DNA from: Roseateles_B sp041906185
GTDB taxonomy: Bacteria > Pseudomonadota > Gammaproteobacteria > Burkholderiales > Burkholderiaceae_C
Length of the DNA stretch: 64,000 bases
NCBI GenBank assembly: GCA_041906185.1
Contig: JAYRJQ010000020.1
Coordinates: 43,390 to 107,389 of the forward strand
Reading direction: 5' to 3'
Each line of letters starts with the position of its first letter. The first letter of the stretch is position 1. Below the pieces are notes generated by a model. It was not told the DNA's origin. It was given only the letters and a program-made list of their open reading frames with translations, and did no database searches. Below are positions 58,363-64,000 of the stretch, one piece after another. The translations under genes were made by a program, and so were the position numbers.

Positions 58363-59391
58363 ATGTTCCGTCTTTCTGGTGATCGTTCCGTCGTCCGTGG
58401 CCTCCTGGCGCTGAGCGTCACCGCGGCCCTGGCCCTGGCCCTGTGCGGCCCCGCGTCGGCGGCGCTGCAGTCGACGGCCGTGCCACCTGCGGCAGCCGCG
58501 CCGGCCCCGGTGCCCAGTGCCTCCCTCACGCCCGCCTCGGCAAGCCGCGTCGAGGGCTCCCGCACGCTTGCGCGCATCCGCGACACCGGCGTCATCGTGA
58601 TGGGCTACCGCCCCGCCTCGCTGCCGTTCTCCTACCTGGACGGCCGTCTCAAGCCCGTGGGCTATTCCGTCGAGCTGTGCGAGCGCGTCATTGACGCCAT
58701 CCGCACGCAGCTGCAGCTGCCCGACCTCGAGGTGAAGCAGATCGCCGTGAACTCGGCCACGCGCATGCCGCTGGTCGCAAACGGCACGCTGGACCTGGAG
58801 TGCGGCATCACCACGCACACGGCCGAGCGGGCGCGCAGCCAGTCCTTCTCGACCACCACCTATGTCGCGGAAAGCCGCCTGCTGTCGCGCCGCAGCCAGA
58901 TGATGCGCACGGTGGAAGACCTGCGCGGCCTCACGGTGGCGTCCACCATCGGCACGACCAGCCTGCAGTACATGCACCAGCTGAACCTGCAGAAGGGCCT
59001 GGGCTTTCGCATCCTCGTGGGGCAGGACGACCAGGAGTCCTTCCGCCTGCTGCAGACGGGCCGCGCCGTCGCCTACGCGATGGACGACGTGCTGCTGCGC
59101 AGCCTGATCGCCCAGGTGCGGGACCCGCAGGAGTACTTCATCTCCGAGCAGCCGCTGTCGGTGGAGCCCTATGCCATCGGCCTGCCGGCGGGCGATCCGC
59201 TGTTCAAGCGCCTCGTGGATGGCGTCATCGTCGGCCTCTACCGCAGCGGTGACATCCAGGCCATCTACCAGCGCTGGTTCCAGAGCCCCATCCCGCCCCG
59301 CAACCTGAACCTGAACCTGCCCATGGGCGAGGCCTTCAAGCGGGTGATCGCGAAGCCGACGGACTCGCCGGATCCAGGGGCGTATCGGTGA
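58363..59391 (+). CDS. Amino-acid ABC transporter-type periplasmic binding protein (GltI-like)
   Basis: This is 342 residues from the ATG at 58363. A signal peptide ends near GPASAA, a Pro/Ala-rich linker follows, then an SBP family 3 domain. Landmarks are RTLARIRDTGVIVMGYRPASLPFSYLDGRLKPVGYSVELCERVIDAI, GTLDLECGITTHTAERARSQSFSTTTYVAESRLLSRR and EDLRGLTVASTIGTTSLQY. It is closest to glutamate/aspartate binders. No permease or ATPase gene is adjacent. CACAAT at 58285-58290 with TTGCGG 16 bases upstream may be its promoter. Confidence 0.85.
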   Translation: MFRLSGDRSVVRGLLALSVTAALALALCGPASAALQSTAVPPAAAAPAPVPSASLTPASASRVEGSRTLARIRDTGVIVMGYRPASLPFSYLDGRLKPVGYSVELCERVIDAIRTQLQLPDLEVKQIAVNSATRMPLVANGTLDLECGITTHTAERARSQSFSTTTYVAESRLLSRRSQMMRTVEDLRGLTVASTIGTTSLQYMHQLNLQKGLGFRILVGQDDQESFRLLQTGRAVAYAMDDVLLRSLIAQVRDPQEYFISEQPLSVEPYAIGLPAGDPLFKRLVDGVIVGLYRSGDIQAIYQRWFQSPIPPRNLNLNLPMGEAFKRVIAKPTDSPDPGAYR

Positions 59392-59455
59392 TCACGGGCA
59401 CGCCGATGCAGAGCGGCCGCACGCCGCAGCCAGCCTCGTCCGTGGGGGCCGCCTC

Positions 59456-59767
59456 TCAGCCGAGCAGCACGGCGTCGCCAAAGGCCACGAGGTAGGTCAC
59501 CTGCCACTTGGAGCCCTGCTGTTCATAGGAGCCGGACTGCAGGCGCACATTCACGACCGCATTGCCGCCCGCGGCCTGCGCCTCGCGCAGCAGGGCCAGG
59601 AAAACGCTCTGGATCTCCTCCGGGGCATCGCCGGCGATGCCCTTCTGCGTGTACTGCACGAGCCCGAGGTTCTTCTCGATCTGTCGGCCTGGTACGGTCG
59701 ACGACGTGTAGCAGGCGGGCAGGTGGCTTGATTTCGAATTGGCGCCGCCCAGGCCGAAAAGTCCCAT
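59456..59767 (-). CDS. YbjQ/UPF0145-like protein
   Basis: This 103-residue protein has STVPGRQIEKNLGLVQYTQKG near the N-terminus and AQAAGGNAVVNVRLQSGSYEQQGSKWQVTYLVAFGDAVLL at the end, the layout of the YbjQ/heavy-metal-binding (DUF74) domain. There is one Cys near residue 19. It is a cytosolic protein of unknown role, standing alone 82 bases after the dctD stop. Confidence 0.75.
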   Translation of the reverse strand: MGLFGLGGANSKSSHLPACYTSSTVPGRQIEKNLGLVQYTQKGIAGDAPEEIQSVFLALLREAQAAGGNAVVNVRLQSGSYEQQGSKWQVTYLVAFGDAVLLG

Positions 59768-59848
59768 GGTCGTGTGCTCCTGTGAAGAAAAATGAGGTTG
59801 GATCCAGCGCTGCCTGTCAGCGAGTTCGTGGCGATCCGGGTTGGAATC

Positions 59849-61195
<1,347 letters not shown>

Positions 61196-61196
61196 G

Positions 61197-63107
61197 CTAT
61201 TCCCAGGCCAGATCAAATTCGAAACACATGCCGCCGGCCTCTGCGTGCGGCATGTCTGCGGGCGGTACAGCCCTGAGCGTACCGCCGAATTCATGGACGA
61301 TCTTCGACGAGATCACCAGGCCGAGGCCCAGGCCCTGGCCGGCCGGCTTGGTGGTGAAGAAGGGCTCGAAGAGCCGAGGCAGCAGCGCCGGATCGAGGCC
61401 ACGGCCGTTGTCCCGCACCTGCACGCGGACCCGCTCGCCGTCCAGGCGCGCACCGATCAGCAGGCGGCGCGGCGAGACGTCGTCCATGGCGTCGATGGCA
61501 TTGCCCACCAGGTTCACCAGCACCTGCTCCAGGCGGTTAGCGTCGGCCTTCACGCGCAGGCCGTCCGGCAGGGTCAGGTCTTGCCTCACCTCGATCTGCG
61601 CGCTGCGCAGGCGGTGCTCCAGCAGCAGGAGCACGTTGGCGATCGCGGTCTGCAGCACGGCGGGCTCTGCGGCGTTCTCGGCCTTGCGGGCGAAGCTCTT
61701 GAGCTGCCGCGTGATGGCGGCCATGCGCTCCACGACGCTGTCGATGGCCTTGAGGTTCTCGGCCACCGTCTGCGTGCGCCCGGCCTCCAGGAAGCGCAGG
61801 GTGTTGGCCGAGAGCGCGCGCAGGGCGGTGAGCGGCTGGTTCAGCTCATGCGACACGCCGGCGGACATCTGCCCCAGCACCGCCAGCTTGCCGGCCTGCA
61901 CCAGCTCCGTCTCGGCCTGCAGGCGCTGGGCGATCTGGCGCTTGAGCTCCTCGTTGGTGGCCCGCAGCTCGCGGGTGCGGTGGTCCACGAGGCGCTCCAG
62001 ATCGCCGTGGGCCTTCTGCAGTGCCGTCTGCGCCTGGAAGACCTGTCGCAGCGCGCGTCGCCGTGACGCGAGGTAGAGGCTCATCAGCCCCACGCTGGCT
62101 CCGAACGCGCCGCCGCCCCAGGTGGCGTAGTGGGCCTGCCGCCAGACTTCAGCCGGGTCGGATAGCGTCACCAGTCGCACGCCCAGCGGCGCGGCCACGC
62201 GCTGCTGGGCCAGGAGCAGCCCGCCCTCGCGCAGCCCCTTGGCGGCGGGGACGGCCACGAGCAGGGCGTCCTGCTTCTCCATGCCCTCGACGTTGAGGCC
62301 CATGCCTTGCAGCGAGGCGCCCGGGTAGCGCCCCGAGGCCTGCAGCGCGGCCTGCACCTCCGGCGTCACGTGGCCGAGGATGCGGTACTTCCATTCGGGC
62401 ACCGAGGACATGATCAGGACCTCGTTGTCGTCCACCACGAGCAGCTTCTCACCGTGCGAGCGCAGACCCAGGTCGATCCAGGTGGCCTCCAGCGGCGCGA
62501 GGTTGAGGCGCACCACAACGGCGGCCTTCACCTGCCGCTGCCGGCGCACCAGATGCAGCATGAAGTACTCCGTGCTGCCATTGCCCTCGTTCACCGCGAA
62601 GAAGTGCTGCGCCTGGGCCTGCAGCGCGTCGCGCAGGCGGGACTGCTCGCCGGCACTCAGCGGGTTGTTGCCGGTGTCGCTGGGCTGGCTGCTCGCGAGC
62701 ACCACGCCCTGGCGGTCGACCAGATAGGAGGCGCTGGCCCCGGCCCGGACGGTGATCCGTGCGAGCTTCAGGTCGGCGCGGCGTCGCAGCGCGGTGTCCT
62801 CGGGCTGGGCGATGAGCGCCTGCACCTCGTCGTCGATGGCGATCAGGTTGGGCAGGTAGTCGTGCCGGGCCAGCTCCGCCTCCAGAGCGGCGGTGTAGAG
62901 CTCCAGGCGCTCGCTCGCGACGGCGGCGAGCTGGGCCATGCCGGCGTTCTCGCTGAGCCGTTGCCCCAGCAGCATGCCCAGCGCGACCAGTCCCAGCGTC
63001 AGCCACACATGGGCGTTCGGGCGGCGCAGGCGGGCGACCCAGCGCCGCCACCAGGGGCGGGTGTCGGGGGGCGGCAGCGCTTGCAGCAGGGCGGGGGGCG
63101 ACGTCAT
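61197..63107 (-). CDS. DctB-type membrane sensor histidine kinase
   Basis: This is 636 residues from the ATG at 63107. Transmembrane helix one is at about 33-49 and the second at 329-347, enclosing a double-Cache-like periplasmic sensor (YLPNLIAIDDEVQALIAQP, SYLVDRQGVVLASS). Then come a coiled coil and a HisKA domain with His420 in GVSHELNQPLTALR. The ATPase motifs are QVLVNLVGNAIDAM, DNGRGLDP and LFEPFFTTKPAGQGLGLGL. DctB homologues sense C4-dicarboxylates or amino acids; the neighbourhood here suggests an amino-acid-related ligand. Confidence 0.9.
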   Translation of the reverse strand: MTSPPALLQALPPPDTRPWWRRWVARLRRPNAHVWLTLGLVALGMLLGQRLSENAGMAQLAAVASERLELYTAALEAELARHDYLPNLIAIDDEVQALIAQPEDTALRRRADLKLARITVRAGASASYLVDRQGVVLASSQPSDTGNNPLSAGEQSRLRDALQAQAQHFFAVNEGNGSTEYFMLHLVRRQRQVKAAVVVRLNLAPLEATWIDLGLRSHGEKLLVVDDNEVLIMSSVPEWKYRILGHVTPEVQAALQASGRYPGASLQGMGLNVEGMEKQDALLVAVPAAKGLREGGLLLAQQRVAAPLGVRLVTLSDPAEVWRQAHYATWGGGAFGASVGLMSLYLASRRRALRQVFQAQTALQKAHGDLERLVDHRTRELRATNEELKRQIAQRLQAETELVQAGKLAVLGQMSAGVSHELNQPLTALRALSANTLRFLEAGRTQTVAENLKAIDSVVERMAAITRQLKSFARKAENAAEPAVLQTAIANVLLLLEHRLRSAQIEVRQDLTLPDGLRVKADANRLEQVLVNLVGNAIDAMDDVSPRRLLIGARLDGERVRVQVRDNGRGLDPALLPRLFEPFFTTKPAGQGLGLGLVISSKIVHEFGGTLRAVPPADMPHAEAGGMCFEFDLAWE

Positions 63108-63197
63108 CAGGTGGCGTAGTGTGCCCAAACGGCGAAGGGGTGTCGCGCGACGCCCGCGCCCTCCTGCGGGGGCCCGTTCACGTCCGCCGCCGCCGGA

Positions 63198-63245
63198 GTG
63201 TGGAATTCCGCACAGGCCTCGGCAGGGGTGGGCGGAATTCCGCCC
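63198..63245. promoter_or_regulatory. Two palindromic upstream activator sites between dctB-like and livH
   Basis: GTGTGGAATTCCGCAC (63198-63213, one mismatched pair) and the perfect GGGCGGAATTCCGCCC (63230-63245) share a GGAATTCCG core. Their centres are 32 bp apart, three helical turns. They lie about 155-200 bp upstream of the sigma-54 promoter, the usual distance for an enhancer-binding regulator, and about 90-140 bp before the kinase gene. I infer that they bind the DctD-type regulator. Confidence 0.7.
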
Positions 63246-63399
63246 AGTTACACCGCCGTGACGAAAGACACCTTTCCTCGTCGGCAAGCTTTGACCCGCC
63301 TCAACGGGGTGCTGGATGCTGATTGGTATTCGAAACAAAGGGTTAACACCGAGGGTGCTGGCCGGAGCGGCTTGGTGTTTACCCGTGATTGCGCCGAGG

Positions 63400-63415
63400 T
63401 GGCACGGCTCGTGCA
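63400..63415 (+). promoter_or_regulatory. Sigma-54 promoter of livH
   Basis: TGGCACG-N4-GTGCA matches the -24/-12 consensus, with GG (63401-63402) and GC (63413-63414) separated by exactly 10 bases. Transcription should start near 63426, 49 bases before the livH ATG. Confidence 0.82.
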
Positions 63416-63474
63416 GTACTCGTGCCCAGTGGGGCGGCCGTTTCGCCCGGCGAGAAAGCAAAGGAAGACCTGTT

Positions 63475-64000
63475 ATGGAGACTTTTCTGCAACAGATCAT
63501 CAACGGTCTGGTGCTCGGGAGCATGTATGCGCTCGTGGCACTGGGCTACACGATGGTCTACGGCATCATCAACCTCATCAATTTCGCTCACGGCGAGATC
63601 CTGATGGCTGGTGCGCTCACCAGTTGGACGGTCGTCACGCTGCTGGCCGATTCCGGCCTGCCGGGCTGGGCCCTGATGGTGATCGCGCTGATCTGCGCGG
63701 TGGCCGTGTGCACCTTCCTGAACTTCACGATCGAGAAGATCGCCTACCGCCCCCTGCGCAGCGCGCCGCGCCTGGCGCCGCTGATCACGGCGATGGGGAT
63801 GTCGCTGCTGCTGCAGACGCTGGCGATGATCGTGTGGAAGCCGAATCCGAAGCCGTTCCCGCTGCTGCTGCCCACCGAGCCGTTCAATCTGGGCGGGCCG
63901 GTGATCACGGTGACGCAGGTGCTGATCCTGGTGCTGACGGTGGTGATCCTGGCGGCGCTGATGTATTTGGTGAACCACACGAAGCTGGGCCGCGCGATGC
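63475..64000 (+). CDS. livH: LivH-type branched-chain amino acid ABC transporter permease (cut by window edge)
   Basis: 175 codons of the N-terminal part are visible. METFLQQIINGLVLGSMYALVALGYTMVYGIINLINFAHGEILMAGA is the standard LivH start, followed by further transmembrane helices and the FLNFTIEKIAYRPLRSAPRLAPLITAMGMSLLLQ region that docks the ATPases. AAGGAAG precedes the ATG. It would be the first gene of a livHMGF-type operon and is driven by a sigma-54 promoter. Confidence 0.93.
   Translation, partial: METFLQQIINGLVLGSMYALVALGYTMVYGIINLINFAHGEILMAGALTSWTVVTLLADSGLPGWALMVIALICAVAVCTFLNFTIEKIAYRPLRSAPRLAPLITAMGMSLLLQTLAMIVWKPNPKPFPLLLPTEPFNLGGPVITVTQVLILVLTVVILAALMYLVNHTKLGRAM

Overview
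The window looks like a piece of chromosome from a GC-rich betaproteobacterium of the order Burkholderiales. The evidence is the very high GC coding sequence, the gene neighbourhoods nusB-ribH-ribBA and mltG-tmk-holB-pilZ-tatD, a ZTP riboswitch ahead of glyA, and -10 boxes of the TACAAT/TACACT type. The genus is not certain; something near Rubrivivax, Roseateles or Ideonella would fit. About 62 protein genes are supported. I saw no rRNA, tRNA, CRISPR array, transposase or prophage.

Layout. 1-9095 (minus): an MSHA-like type IV pilus operon, transcribed as two GspE/PulE-type ATPases, then mshG, mshA, mshC, mshD, mshO, mshP and mshQ (cut by the window edge), with most neighbours overlapping by 4 bases. 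9274-13055: an ECF sigma factor and zinc-finger anti-sigma factor facing a four-gene plus-strand operon for a bufferin-type, post-translationally modified copper-binding peptide (bufA, bufB, bufC, doxX). 13039-15579 (minus): ybgC and tolQRA without tolB-pal. 15576-20682 (minus): an aminotransferase, nusB, ribH, ribBA and ribD, without a riboflavin synthase gene. 21151-26009 (minus): a second pilus locus of five minor pilins (fimT, pilE, pilW, pilX, pilV) without pilY1. 26138-29019 (minus): nrdR, glyA under a ZTP riboswitch, and a lytic transglycosylase.

29273-37758 is mostly plus strand: ubiD, a YdcF-like protein (minus), msrA, then a likely metal-uptake group of an FtsX-type ABC transporter, a small His/Cys secreted protein and a ZnuD-like TonB-dependent receptor. 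37820-44928 is housekeeping: pdxH, a MobA-like transferase, suhB, trmJ, cysE, mog, darP and pmbA. 45211-48042 carries a solitary TRAP-type binding protein and the glyoxylate-cycle gene aceA with an AT-rich, palindrome-rich regulatory region. 48365-52715 holds an iron-type alcohol dehydrogenase, an esterase, a fused thioesterase-acetyltransferase, a DUF4936 protein and ygfZ. 52849-57777 holds mltG, tmk, holB, pilZ, tatD and an ankyrin-repeat protein. The right end (58363-64000) has an amino-acid-type binding protein, a YbjQ-like protein, and a DctB/DctD-type two-component system divergent from livH; livH has a textbook sigma-54 promoter and two palindromic upstream sites.

The most interesting systems are the bufferin operon with its own sigma/anti-sigma pair and a repeat-expanded bufC, the sigma-54 circuit in front of livH, the pilus ATPase with four tandem MshEN-type motifs, and two unexplained intergenic repeats (a 26-bp triplicate at 56111-56188 and a 23-bp inverted repeat at 48201-48290).
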